Source of the DNA: Flavobacteriaceae bacterium
GTDB taxonomy: Bacteria; Bacteroidota; Bacteroidia; Flavobacteriales; Flavobacteriaceae
DNA: 64,000 bases
Reading direction: 5' to 3'
Assembly: GCA_009886755.1 (NCBI GenBank)
Contig: QXYU01000050.1
Location: 1 to 64,000 of the forward strand
The position numbers and the translations under genes were made by a program. Shown here piece by piece: positions 46,219 to 54,899 of the stretch (its first letter is position 1; every line of letters starts with the position of its first letter). Under the pieces are notes generated by a model, which was not told the origin of the DNA, did not search any database, and saw only the letters and a list, made by a program, of their open reading frames with translations.

Positions 46219-49032
46219 GTGAGTTACGACTTTAAAGCGATTGAAGCCAAATGGCAACAATATTGGGCTAAAAACCAAACCTATAAGGCAGACAACAATA
46301 GTACCCAGCCCAAATACTATGTTTTGGATATGTTTCCCTACCCTTCCGGGGCGGGCTTGCATGTAGGGCATCCACTCGGCTATATTGCGAGTGATATTGT
46401 TGCACGCTACTATCGGCACAAAGGCTATAATGTACTTCATCCACAAGGCTATGACTCTTTTGGGTTGCCTGCAGAACAATATGCCATTCAAACGGGGCAA
46501 CATCCTGCAAAAACCACCAAAAATAATATCGAACGCTATCGGCAGCAGCTCGATCGCATGGGTTTTTCCTTTGATTGGAGTCGTGAAATCCGAACATCCA
46601 ACGCCGATTATTACAAATGGACACAGTGGATTTTTCTACTCCTTTTCGACCACTATTATTGTGTCGATACTGACAAGGCACAACCGATTTCACAGCTAAT
46701 CGACCGTTTCCAAAAGGAGGGTAATAGTCAATTCGCAGCCATTTGCGATGCTGACACTCCTATTTTTTCGGCCTCCGAATGGCAAGACTATTCCGAAGAA
46801 CAACAGCAGGAATTGCTTTTGAAATATCGATTGACCTATTTGGCCGAATCCGAAGTAAACTGGTGTCCTGCTTTGGGAACTGTTTTGGCGAACGATGAAA
46901 TTATTGATGGTGTTTCTGAACGGGGAGGACATTCCGTAACCAAAAAGAGTATGCGGCAATGGAGTATGCGGATTGGTGCCTATGCCGAACGCTTACTTCA
47001 AGGGCTTAACACTATTGATTGGCCAGAACCGCTAAAAGAAATGCAGCGCAATTGGATTGGAAAATCTACCGGTGCCAATGTACAGTTTGCCATAGCAGGA
47101 CATGCGGAACAGATAGAAGTATTTACTACGCGTCCCGACACACTTTTTGGCGTTAGTTTTATGACTTTGGCACCTGAGTTGGAATTGGTACAACAAATCA
47201 CAACTCCAGAACAGCAAGAGGCTGTGACCGCCTATATTGAAAAAACAAAACAGCGATCGGAACGCGATCGTCAATCCGATGTAAAATCCATTTCGGGGGT
47301 CTTTACGGGGGCTTATGCTTTGCATCCATTTACCCAAGAACGGGTCCCTATTTGGGTCGGAGATTATGTTCTTGCGGGCTATGGAACAGGTGCTGTGATG
47401 GCTGTTCCTTGTGGCGATCAACGTGATTATAATTTTGCCAAGCATTTTGATCTGCTGATCCCTAATATTTTTGAGGGCATTGACATATCAGAAGCCGCGT
47501 ATGCAGAAAAGGGAAGTACTCCTTTGTGCGATTCTGATTTTCTAAACGGATTGGCTTATGAGGAGGCACTTCCAAAGGTCATAGAAGCATTAGAAGCTGC
47601 TGGAAAAGGAAAAGGAAGTGTTACCTATCGTTTGCGAGATGCTATTTTTTCCCGCCAACGGTATTGGGGAGAACCCATTCCTATTTACTACAAAAACAAC
47701 CTCCCTTGCCCGTTGACTCTAGAAGATTTGCCCCTAGAGTTACCTGCGGTTGAAAAATACCTTCCCACGCCAGAAGGAAACCCACCCTTGGGGAATGCAA
47801 CTGAATGGGGCTGGGATGAAAAGGCTCGAAAAGTGGTTGCTGTTTCAGAAATTGATCATCAGACCGTTTTTCCGTTGGAGCTAAACACCATGCCCGGATG
47901 GGCGGGTAGTTCTTGGTATTTCTATCGTTATATGGATGCTCAAAACAGCCAAGCCTTTGCTGATAAAAAAGCCGTGGATTATTGGCAAGATGTGGATCTC
48001 TATCTTGGGGGAAGCGAACACGCTACTGGCCACTTGTTGTACTCCCGTTTTTGGCAAAAATTCCTTTATGACTTGGGGGAGTTGCCAGTAGATGAGTATG
48101 CTAAAAAACTGATCAATCAAGGAATGATTTTGGGGGAATCTGCCATTGCTTATCGCAAACCCGGAACCAATTCTTACGTTTCCAAAGGTCTGGTGGGTGA
48201 TGCCAAAATGGAAGCCATACGTGTGGATGTCAATTTGGTAAATACCTCCTATGAGCTCGATTTGGACGGTCTGCGTGCATGGCAACCACAGTTTGCCGAT
48301 GCTGATTTTGAATTGGAAGCAGGTAAGTTTATTGTCGGCACCGAGGTCGAAAAAATGTCCAAATCCAAGTACAATGTCGTTAATCCAGATGCCATTTGCG
48401 ATCGCTATGGTGCCGACACGCTTCGTATGTATGAAATGTTTTTAGGTCCCTTGGAGCAAGCCAAGCCATGGAATACAGCAGGTATTTCTGGAGTGCACTC
48501 TTTTCTAAAAAAACTATGGCGCCTTTTCTTTGAGGACGAAAAACTCCGCCTGTCAGAAGAAGAGCCTTCAGCGGCAGCATACAAAAGCTTGCATCAGACA
48601 ATTAAAAAAATCAATACGGATATTGCTCAGTTTTCCTTCAACACCTGTATCAGTACCTTTATGATTTGTGTCAATGAATTGAGTGCTGAAGGCACCGCAT
48701 CTCGTAAAATAGTAGAACCTTTGGTAGTGCTTTTGGCTCCATTTGCACCGCATATTGCTGAAGAATTGTGGGAGAAATTGGGACACAAAGAATCAATAAC
48801 AACTGCCGGGTATCCTATCCATGATGAGAAGTACCTTAAGGAAACAGAAAAAGAATATCCCGTTTCTTTCAATGGGAAAATGCGATTCACCTATTCTTTG
48901 CCGTTGGATATGGACAAAGCGGCCATCGAAAAACAGATTTTAGCGGAGCCACAAACACAAAAGTACTTGGAAGGAAAAACACCCAAAAAGGTAATTGTGG
49001 TTCCTGGAAAAATAATCAACATCGTATTGTAA
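46219..49032 (+). CDS. leuS: Leucyl-tRNA synthetase
   Basis: A 937-aa class I synthetase that charges tRNA-Leu. HVGH (in GAGLHVGHPLGY) and KMSKSKYN are the ATP-binding signatures. The CP1 editing domain contains FTTRPDTLFGV and TGAVMAVPCGDQRD. The anticodon-binding and C-terminal domains are complete. The frame opens at TTG 46198, but GTG 46219 gives the normal N-terminus (MSYDFKAIEAKWQQYW) and fits the promoter. The stop TAA overlaps the next ATG by one base. Confidence 0.95.
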   Translation: MSYDFKAIEAKWQQYWAKNQTYKADNNSTQPKYYVLDMFPYPSGAGLHVGHPLGYIASDIVARYYRHKGYNVLHPQGYDSFGLPAEQYAIQTGQHPAKTTKNNIERYRQQLDRMGFSFDWSREIRTSNADYYKWTQWIFLLLFDHYYCVDTDKAQPISQLIDRFQKEGNSQFAAICDADTPIFSASEWQDYSEEQQQELLLKYRLTYLAESEVNWCPALGTVLANDEIIDGVSERGGHSVTKKSMRQWSMRIGAYAERLLQGLNTIDWPEPLKEMQRNWIGKSTGANVQFAIAGHAEQIEVFTTRPDTLFGVSFMTLAPELELVQQITTPEQQEAVTAYIEKTKQRSERDRQSDVKSISGVFTGAYALHPFTQERVPIWVGDYVLAGYGTGAVMAVPCGDQRDYNFAKHFDLLIPNIFEGIDISEAAYAEKGSTPLCDSDFLNGLAYEEALPKVIEALEAAGKGKGSVTYRLRDAIFSRQRYWGEPIPIYYKNNLPCPLTLEDLPLELPAVEKYLPTPEGNPPLGNATEWGWDEKARKVVAVSEIDHQTVFPLELNTMPGWAGSSWYFYRYMDAQNSQAFADKKAVDYWQDVDLYLGGSEHATGHLLYSRFWQKFLYDLGELPVDEYAKKLINQGMILGESAIAYRKPGTNSYVSKGLVGDAKMEAIRVDVNLVNTSYELDLDGLRAWQPQFADADFELEAGKFIVGTEVEKMSKSKYNVVNPDAICDRYGADTLRMYEMFLGPLEQAKPWNTAGISGVHSFLKKLWRLFFEDEKLRLSEEEPSAAAYKSLHQTIKKINTDIAQFSFNTCISTFMICVNELSAEGTASRKIVEPLVVLLAPFAPHIAEELWEKLGHKESITTAGYPIHDEKYLKETEKEYPVSFNGKMRFTYSLPLDMDKAAIEKQILAEPQTQKYLEGKTPKKVIVVPGKIINIVL

Positions 49033-49292
49033 TGACGGATTTTCAAATTGAATTACTAGGCTTTGCTGCTGCCTTTTTAACCACTTTTGGTTTTGTTCCA
49101 CAAGCCATAAAAATTTTCAAATCTAAAGACACTTCGAGTATTTCCTTGAGCATGTATGTGGTATTGTTGTTGGGGGTTTCGCTCTGGCTGGTCTATGGGA
49201 TTTTGTTGCAACGTCCGGCTATTATTTTGGCAAATTCAGTTTCTATGATCCTCCAATTATGGATCATCATAATAACGTTAAAACACCGTTAA
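49032..49292 (+). CDS. SemiSWEET sugar transporter (PQ-loop/MtN3 family)
   Basis: An 86-aa three-helix protein with GFVPQAIKIFKSKDTSSIS, the PQ motif of SemiSWEET, followed by LWLVYGILL and a last helix IILANSVSMILQLWIIIITL. Dimers of such proteins carry sugars across the inner membrane. It is coupled to leuS through the TAATG overlap, an arrangement with no obvious functional link. Confidence 0.9.
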   Translation: MTDFQIELLGFAAAFLTTFGFVPQAIKIFKSKDTSSISLSMYVVLLLGVSLWLVYGILLQRPAIILANSVSMILQLWIIIITLKHR

Positions 49293-49340
49293 TAAACCCT
49301 TTCAATTCCTAGTTTCGTAGTATTTTTAAAATAAAAAATA

Positions 49341-50027
49341 ATGTATCTAATCATCGTTCTTGCAACAGCCGGTTTTAGTATGTGGGTAAGTAGCACCTTA
49401 AAACGCAAATTCAAAAAATATTCTCAGCAATCCCTCCAGAGTGGTATGTCAGGAAAAGAAATTGCAGAGCAAATGCTAATGGAGCACGGCATACGATATG
49501 TAAAAGTGGTTTCTATTTCGGGAATGCTAAGCGATCATTACAATCCCAAAACCAAAACAGTAAACCTGAGTGAAGGCGTCTATTCCCAGCGCAATGCTGC
49601 CGCAGCGGCGGTGGCAGCGCACGAATGTGGACATGCAGTACAACACGCCACAGGCTATGAGTGGCTTCAGATGCGATCAACACTGGTGCCCGCTGTTAGT
49701 GTCGCCTCCAATCTGTCTATGTGGGTTATTTTTGGGGGATTGGTAGCCATGCAAACCCTAGCTTTTGGACAAACCATTGCAATGATTGGTGTTGGAATGT
49801 TTGGTTTGGGAACCTTGTTTAGTTTCATCACACTACCAGTAGAATACGACGCCAGCAATCGCGCTTTGGCTTGGCTCAAACGCAAACAAATAGTCACCCA
49901 GCAGGAATTGGTCGGGGCAGAGGATGCTTTGAAATGGGCGGCACGCACCTATGTAGTGGCTGCTATTGGTTCGCTAGCTACACTGATCTACTTGGCTTTT
50001 CGGGTCGCAGGTAATAGCCGCGATTAA
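49341..50027 (+). CDS. Membrane zinc metallopeptidase (YugP/Zn-peptidase_2 family)
   Basis: A 228-aa membrane protein. An N-terminal helix precedes a zinc site HECGHAVQHATGY (HExxH variant HECGH), and two to three hydrophobic helices follow (about 115-170 and 200-220). LPVEYDASNRALAWL, seen between helices, is the family's second motif and supplies the Glu/Asn part. The role is unknown, presumably membrane or periplasmic proteolysis. Confidence 0.88.
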   Translation: MYLIIVLATAGFSMWVSSTLKRKFKKYSQQSLQSGMSGKEIAEQMLMEHGIRYVKVVSISGMLSDHYNPKTKTVNLSEGVYSQRNAAAAAVAAHECGHAVQHATGYEWLQMRSTLVPAVSVASNLSMWVIFGGLVAMQTLAFGQTIAMIGVGMFGLGTLFSFITLPVEYDASNRALAWLKRKQIVTQQELVGAEDALKWAARTYVVAAIGSLATLIYLAFRVAGNSRD

Positions 50028-50029
50028 TA

Positions 50030-50503
50030 TCACAGCTGAATTTGCCGTTGGATCTGTTGGTCTAAGGAAATATAGGTTTCCGTTCGTGAAATTCCCTCAA
50101 TGGTCTGTACTTTGGTATTCAACACCTGCATTAGGTGTTCGTTGTCTCGACAGAGTATTTTGACTAACACACTCCAGTTTCCAGTAGTATAGTGACATTC
50201 AATCACCTCAGGAACTTTTTTCAGCTGGCGTACTGCTTCTTGATTACGCAATGCCTGATCGAGGTAAATCCCAATAAAAGCTAAGGTTTTATAGCCCAGC
50301 ACTTTCGGGTCAATTAATACTTGAGACCCAGCAATCAGTTTAGATTTCTCTAATTTCTTTAGTCGTTGATGGACAGCGGTACCCGATATTCCTACTTCTT
50401 TAGCAATACTGTTCACAGGACTTCTAGCATCGGTCATTAGTCGTTTCAAGATCAATTTATCGATGCCGTCTAGTTGTACTTCGTTGTCGGAAATTCTAGC
50501 CAT
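50030..50503 (-). CDS. Lrp/AsnC-family transcriptional regulator
   Basis: A 157-aa regulator. The N-terminal winged HTH (LDGIDKLILKRL, then SIAKEVGISGTAVHQRLKKL) is followed by the RAM/AsnC ligand domain (VPEVIECHYTTGNWSVLVKI). The frame is open to TTG 50542, but a perfect -7 box lies between, so ATG 50503 is the start. It is divergent from the DUF423 gene. The effector is probably an amino acid, unidentified. Confidence 0.92.
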   Translation of the reverse strand: MARISDNEVQLDGIDKLILKRLMTDARSPVNSIAKEVGISGTAVHQRLKKLEKSKLIAGSQVLIDPKVLGYKTLAFIGIYLDQALRNQEAVRQLKKVPEVIECHYTTGNWSVLVKILCRDNEHLMQVLNTKVQTIEGISRTETYISLDQQIQRQIQL

Positions 50504-50523
50504 GGTATTTGATATGTAAGCTG

Positions 50524-50531
50524 CAAAGGTA
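50524..50531 (-). promoter_or_regulatory. -7 box TACCTTTG for the lrp-like gene
   Basis: A perfect TAnnTTTG, 20 nt before the ATG at 50503. Confidence 0.6.
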
Positions 50532-50580
50532 CTTTTTCGCAATTAATACAATATATTCGCTAGTAATTATTTAAAAAACA

Positions 50581-50961
50581 ATGGAAAAAAGCTATTTGAT
50601 TTCGGGTGTGATATTTATATTGTTGAGTATTATACTGGGTGCTTTTGGGAGCCACGCACTGCGCCCCATATTGCCGGAATCCTCTTTCTATGGCTATACG
50701 GTAGCAACCCATTACCTCGGTTTTCAGGGACTCGGTCTATTGGTGATTGGATTGTTGCAAGTCCACTATGAAATCCCTGCTTTGGTTTATCAAGGATTAT
50801 TTTGGGGCACTTTGGTTTTTAGCGGAAGCCTCCTTCTTCTAACCCTTGGAAAATTGATGGAGTGGAACCTCGGGTTTGTTGGACCTATAACACCAATAGG
50901 GGGATTGATGTTGATCCTAAGTTGGGGTCTTTTGTTACGCTTTTTTATTCGCTTGCCCTAG
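50581..50961 (+). CDS. DUF423 membrane protein
   Basis: A 126-aa protein with four hydrophobic helices. It contains ILGAFGSHALRPILPESSFYGYTVATHYLGFQGLGL-type spacing seen across the DUF423/YgdD family, including the early GAFGSHAL and the later ITPIGGLMLILSWG. The function is unknown. It is separated from the divergent lrp-like gene by 77 bp. Confidence 0.88.
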   Translation: MEKSYLISGVIFILLSIILGAFGSHALRPILPESSFYGYTVATHYLGFQGLGLLVIGLLQVHYEIPALVYQGLFWGTLVFSGSLLLLTLGKLMEWNLGFVGPITPIGGLMLILSWGLLLRFFIRLP

Positions 50962-50971
50962 CAGCAAAAAA

Positions 50972-51712
50972 CTATTTATTTCCATTGATGTATTTCTCAA
51001 TGGCCATTGTCATTGAGGGTGTCTCTGGGGTGGGTGCTTTGATGTCAACGCGGAGCTTGGCTTGGTCAGCAGCGGCGATAGTGGTGTTTCCGTAAACAGC
51101 AATACGCGTATCGTTTTGTTCAAAATCCGGGAAGTTTTTTAAAAGCGATTCGATCCCAGACGGACTGAAGAAAACAAGAATATCGTAATAAACATCACGA
51201 AGATCAGACAAATCACTTACTACTGTTTTGTATAACTGCGCTCGTGTCCAGTTGATTTTCATTTTGTCTAACAACTCTGGTAGTGAAGACTTCAAAATAT
51301 CAGAAGTAGGAAGCAAATAGGTTTCCTTATTATACTTCTTAAAAGTGCTTTCTAAATCTGCAATGGATTTTTCGCCTACATAGATTTTACGCTTTCGATA
51401 CACAACGTATTTTTGAAGGTAAAAAGCAACTGCTTCGGACTGACAAAAATATTTAGTACTGTCAGGTACTTTATAACGCATTTCTTCGGTCAATCTAAAA
51501 AAGTGATCTACCGCGTTTCGACTTGTCAATATGATATTGTCAAAGTTAGAAAAATCAATCTTCTGCTGCCGTACTTCTTTTGCCGTTACACCTTCTACGT
51601 GAATGAAGGGGCGAAAATCAATCTTGAGCTTGTGTTTATCCTTTAGCTTCGCGTAGGGTGACTTATCAGATGCTGGCTCAGGTTGTGAGACCAATATTGA
51701 CTTTACTTTCAT
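50972..51712 (-). CDS. hemD: Uroporphyrinogen-III synthase family protein
   Basis: A 246-aa HemD-like protein of two alternating alpha/beta lobes. It has ILVSQPEPASDKSPY at the start, DNIILTSRNAVDHFF, then ETYLLPTSDILKSSLPELL and DILVFFSPSGIESLL, and AVYGNTTIAAADQ near the end. It would close and invert hydroxymethylbilane to uroporphyrinogen III for haem synthesis. Sequence in this family is loose, so the call rests mainly on the FFSPSGI and YGNTT motifs. It follows the DUF4271 gene by 11 nt. Confidence 0.85.
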   Translation of the reverse strand: MKVKSILVSQPEPASDKSPYAKLKDKHKLKIDFRPFIHVEGVTAKEVRQQKIDFSNFDNIILTSRNAVDHFFRLTEEMRYKVPDSTKYFCQSEAVAFYLQKYVVYRKRKIYVGEKSIADLESTFKKYNKETYLLPTSDILKSSLPELLDKMKINWTRAQLYKTVVSDLSDLRDVYYDILVFFSPSGIESLLKNFPDFEQNDTRIAVYGNTTIAAADQAKLRVDIKAPTPETPSMTMAIEKYINGNK

Positions 51713-51723
51713 GGGTTGTTAGT

Positions 51724-52392
51724 TTAATTCAAAAGGAATTTACCCGTCCATTTGTAAATCCAAATCCAAGGTGCAATTTTGAAGATACAAATATACAAAA
51801 ATATATATATCGAACTTTGAAAACTAGGCTTTGTAAGCGACACATAATGGACGCTTTGAATAAATAAATTTCCGACAAGGAATAACCCAAAACCTATCCA
51901 TAAAAACAGGGTTGGATTCTCCATGGGTGAAAAGTAATACAGAAGGCTTATGCAATACAAGACAAGAGCTAAGTAACCGTAACTGGATACGCCTTTAAAA
52001 ACGAGCAATTTCGAAATAGTTTGTAATTCAAAGAGCCATGCAATCAGATGGAGTGAAAAATAGCGGAGCAAACTAACGGCAATGAGGATGCCTAGACTTG
52101 ATAAGAAAACAGTGGGGCTGAGTTCTGCTGCAAAATAATGACTCCACAGAAAGGTTGCAAGGAGACTTAGAGTGATCATTAAAAAAATATAAATCCCCAA
52201 TTGAAAGGGTCGCCAAAGAGACAGATCTCGTTCCTTTCCGAAAATCCGTAAGTAACTGGTGAAATCAAAAAGACGAATGAAATAGGTCGCTTCGTATTTG
52301 TAGCTACGGTAGAGTAGACTCAGCAGTGCAAACTGCAAAAAGAATACAGCTAAAACCCAATTTTCAATTGTTGCGACACGACTAATCCACAT
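51724..52392 (-). CDS. DUF4271 integral membrane protein
   Basis: A 222-aa protein with five to six hydrophobic helices, beginning MWISRVATIENW. It contains YIMRLFDF-like YFIRLFDFTSYLRIFGKE and a region of long helices (LISLYYFSP), in the layout of DUF4271. It is co-transcribed with hemD. ATG 52392 is chosen because the longer frame (from 52422) starts upstream of a perfect -7 box, which is only 4 nt from this ATG. Confidence 0.8.
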   Translation of the reverse strand: MWISRVATIENWVLAVFFLQFALLSLLYRSYKYEATYFIRLFDFTSYLRIFGKERDLSLWRPFQLGIYIFLMITLSLLATFLWSHYFAAELSPTVFLSSLGILIAVSLLRYFSLHLIAWLFELQTISKLLVFKGVSSYGYLALVLYCISLLYYFSPMENPTLFLWIGFGLFLVGNLFIQSVHYVSLTKPSFQSSIYIFLYICIFKIAPWIWIYKWTGKFLLN

Positions 52393-52396
52393 GTGG

Positions 52397-52404
52397 CAAA
52401 AATA
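52397..52404 (-). promoter_or_regulatory. -7 box TATTTTTG, 4 nt before DUF4271
   Basis: A perfect TAnnTTTG on the minus strand, so close to the ATG at 52392 that the mRNA should be leaderless. Confidence 0.6.
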
Positions 52405-52457
52405 CAAGTTTATTAAAATCAATGCGTGATTCCACTTTTATTTTAGGTAATACTGGT

Positions 52458-52465
52458 TACTTTTG
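52458..52465 (+). promoter_or_regulatory. -7 box TACTTTTG, 5 nt before the mannosyltransferase
   Basis: A perfect TAnnTTTG, 5 nt before the ATG at 52471, implying a leaderless or nearly leaderless transcript divergent from DUF4271. Confidence 0.6.
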
Positions 52466-52470
52466 AAATA

Positions 52471-53193
52471 ATGAATCGCCATATAATTGTCATACCTACC
52501 TACAACGAAGTAGAAAATATCGCTGAAATCATTCATGAAATATTTTCACTGCCATTGCCGTTTTCTGTTTTGGTAGTAGATGACAATTCACCCGATGGAA
52601 CTGCCCAAGCGGTTCAACAACTTCAATCGCAGTATTCTGACCGTTTGTTTTTGGAACAACGACTCAAAAAAGAAGGCTTAGGACCTGCGTATTTGCATGG
52701 CTTTTGCTGGGCTTTGCCTCAGGGTTTTGAATATGTAATTCAGATGGATGCTGATTTTTCTCACGACCCAGAAGCTTTGGCGTCGTTTGTAGCCAGCTTT
52801 GAAAAAGGTTCGGATGTGGTGGTGGGCTCTCGCTACTCTGATGGAGTGACGGTTGTCAATTGGCCCATCAGTCGTATTTTACTTTCATATTTCGCTTCGC
52901 AGTTTGTGCAGCTGATTACGCGAATGCCTATCAAAGATCCCACAGCAGGTTATGTAGGATACCGAAAAACAGTTTTGAAATCCTTAGATCTCGGAGCCGT
53001 CCGTTATGTGGGCTATGCTTATCAAATTGAAATGAAATACAAGGCCTGGAAAAAAGGCTTTAAGCTGACGGAAATCCCCATCGTTTTTAAGAATAGAGTC
53101 AAGGGGCATTCAAAAATGAGTGGTCAAATTATTTGGGAAGCCTTTTTTGGGGTTCTATTTTTACCGTTACAAAATTTATTTAGAAAAAAATGA
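52471..53193 (+). CDS. Polyprenol-phosphate mannose synthase (GT2, DPM1-like)
   Basis: A 240-aa GT2 glycosyltransferase. VIPTYNEVENI opens the GT-A fold, VVDDNSPDGTA binds the nucleotide, and QMDADFSHDPEAL holds the metal-binding DxD. A DPM1-like end KNRVKGHSKMSG completes it without added membrane helices. It would move mannose from GDP-mannose to polyprenyl phosphate, a donor for periplasmic glycosylation such as Bacteroidota O-glycosylation. It overlaps the dihydroorotase start by ATGA. Confidence 0.9.
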   Translation: MNRHIIVIPTYNEVENIAEIIHEIFSLPLPFSVLVVDDNSPDGTAQAVQQLQSQYSDRLFLEQRLKKEGLGPAYLHGFCWALPQGFEYVIQMDADFSHDPEALASFVASFEKGSDVVVGSRYSDGVTVVNWPISRILLSYFASQFVQLITRMPIKDPTAGYVGYRKTVLKSLDLGAVRYVGYAYQIEMKYKAWKKGFKLTEIPIVFKNRVKGHSKMSGQIIWEAFFGVLFLPLQNLFRKK

Positions 53194-54527
53194 AGCGAAC
53201 GCTGATACAACAATCAACGGTAATCAATGAGGGGAAGTCCCAAGTACTGGATGTGGCTATTGAAGGAGAGCGAATTGTGGCCATTGCCCCAAGGATTAGC
53301 CCTGCGGTGGGCGACCATTGTATAGATGCCCAAGGGCTTCATTTATTACCCGGTTTGATTGATGATCAAGTTCATTTTCGAGAGCCAGGATTGACGCACA
53401 AGGCCGACATTGCCAGCGAATCGCAAGCAGCCATTGCGGGCGGGATCACTTCCTTTATTGAGATGCCAAATACCCAACCACAAACCACAACAATCGAGGA
53501 GTTGGAAGCCAAGTTTGACACAGCCTCCCAAAAAACAGCAGCCAATTATTCCTTTATGTTTGGGGGCACCAATGACAATCTGGACGAAATCTTGAAATTG
53601 GATCAGAAGGCTGTGGCAGGATTAAAACTTTTTTTAGGCTCCTCTACAGGGAATATGTTGGTCGATTCACCAGAAATATTAGAGAAAATATTTTCCAGTA
53701 CGGATTTGGTCATATCGGTTCACTGTGAAGATGAGCAAACCATTCGCGCCAATACTGAAAAATACGTGAATCAATACGGTGATGACATTCCGGTGGAACT
53801 ACACCCGATCATTCGAAGTGAAGAGGCTTGTTATTTGTCTTCTTCAAAGGCGATTGCGTTGGCCAAAAAAACAGGAGCACGTTTGCATGTTTTTCATCTA
53901 TCCACCGTCAAGGAAACGGAATTGTTTGATTCTTCCATTCCGTTGGAGGAAAAGAAAATTACAGCGGAAGTCTGTGTGCATCATCTTTGGTTTTCAGACA
54001 AAGACTATGCGGATAAAAAAACACTCATCAAATGGAATCCAGCAGTCAAAACCCAAGCCGATCAAGACGGCTTATGGGCGGCACTTAATGACGACCGGAT
54101 TGATGTATTGGCGACAGATCATGCGCCCCATACTTGGGATGAAAAACAAAATCCATACACCAAAGCTCCTTCGGGGGGGCCTTTGGTACAGCATGCGCTT
54201 TTAGCCCTTCTCACCGCCTCTAAAAACGAAAAAATAAGCTTGGAACGCTTGGTGCAAAAGGCTTGTCACAACCCTGCAATCTTATTTGATATCAAAGAAC
54301 GAGGCTACATCAGACCGGGCTACTATGCGGATTTGGTATTGGTTGACCTTAAAAAGCCTTGCACGGTTACACTAGAGTCTATTTTGTACAAATGCGGCTG
54401 GTCACCCTTTGAGGGAACCACTTTTGCTGCCAGCATTCATAGTACCTTTGTCAACGGAACCCTCGCCTATGCCGATGGAAAAATTCAAGCGACTCAGGCG
54501 GGACAACGATTAACATTTGACCGATGA
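53190..54527 (+). CDS. pyrC: Dihydroorotase-family amidohydrolase with altered metal site
   Basis: A 445-aa amidohydrolase like class I dihydroorotases, which close carbamoyl-aspartate to dihydroorotate. Seen: LPGLIDDQVHFREPG, the carboxylation-type Lys146 (AGLKLFLGSSTGN), His178 (SVHCEDE), His236 (HVFHLST) and Asp310 (LATDHAPH). The usual HxH is QxH here: Gln60 replaces the first metal His and His62 remains. As the other ligands are intact the enzyme may still be active with a changed or single-metal site. Overlap with its neighbours on both sides shows one operon. Confidence 0.87.
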   Translation: MKRTLIQQSTVINEGKSQVLDVAIEGERIVAIAPRISPAVGDHCIDAQGLHLLPGLIDDQVHFREPGLTHKADIASESQAAIAGGITSFIEMPNTQPQTTTIEELEAKFDTASQKTAANYSFMFGGTNDNLDEILKLDQKAVAGLKLFLGSSTGNMLVDSPEILEKIFSSTDLVISVHCEDEQTIRANTEKYVNQYGDDIPVELHPIIRSEEACYLSSSKAIALAKKTGARLHVFHLSTVKETELFDSSIPLEEKKITAEVCVHHLWFSDKDYADKKTLIKWNPAVKTQADQDGLWAALNDDRIDVLATDHAPHTWDEKQNPYTKAPSGGPLVQHALLALLTASKNEKISLERLVQKACHNPAILFDIKERGYIRPGYYADLVLVDLKKPCTVTLESILYKCGWSPFEGTTFAASIHSTFVNGTLAYADGKIQATQAGQRLTFDR

Positions 54528-54889
54528 GAAAATATTTAGTGCTTCTTTGTTTTGTGATACTAGCGATACCCGCATGCTCGTTGGGTTTTAGTGAAAAACC
54601 TAAGGACTTAATCAAAGAAGATACTATGGTTGCCATTCAAATGGATCTCAGTTTGATAGAAGTATTGCAAAAAAGGTATCCTGGAGAGGTAATTGCTGAT
54701 TCCATTCTGGGAATGCCCTATATATATGCGAAGTATTCCGTTGATTCCCTTCAATTGGCAGAATCGGAAACCTATTATGCCAAAAACCCCAAACAATACG
54801 CTCGAATTTATTCGAGTGTAAAAATCGCTTTGGATCAAAAGATTGATAGTATCAGTCGGGCGATACAAAAAATAGACAAAAAAGAATAA
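54524..54889 (+). CDS. DUF4296 lipoprotein
   Basis: A 121-aa exported lipoprotein. The signal MRKYLVLLCFVILAIPAC ends in a lipobox with Cys18. A helical domain (KDLIKEDTMVAIQMDLSL, then YPGEVIADSILGMPYIYAKY) matches DUF4296 of Bacteroidota. It overlaps dihydroorotase by ATGA. The function is unknown. Confidence 0.85.
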   Translation: MRKYLVLLCFVILAIPACSLGFSEKPKDLIKEDTMVAIQMDLSLIEVLQKRYPGEVIADSILGMPYIYAKYSVDSLQLAESETYYAKNPKQYARIYSSVKIALDQKIDSISRAIQKIDKKE

Positions 54890-54899
54890 ATCTCCTGTT

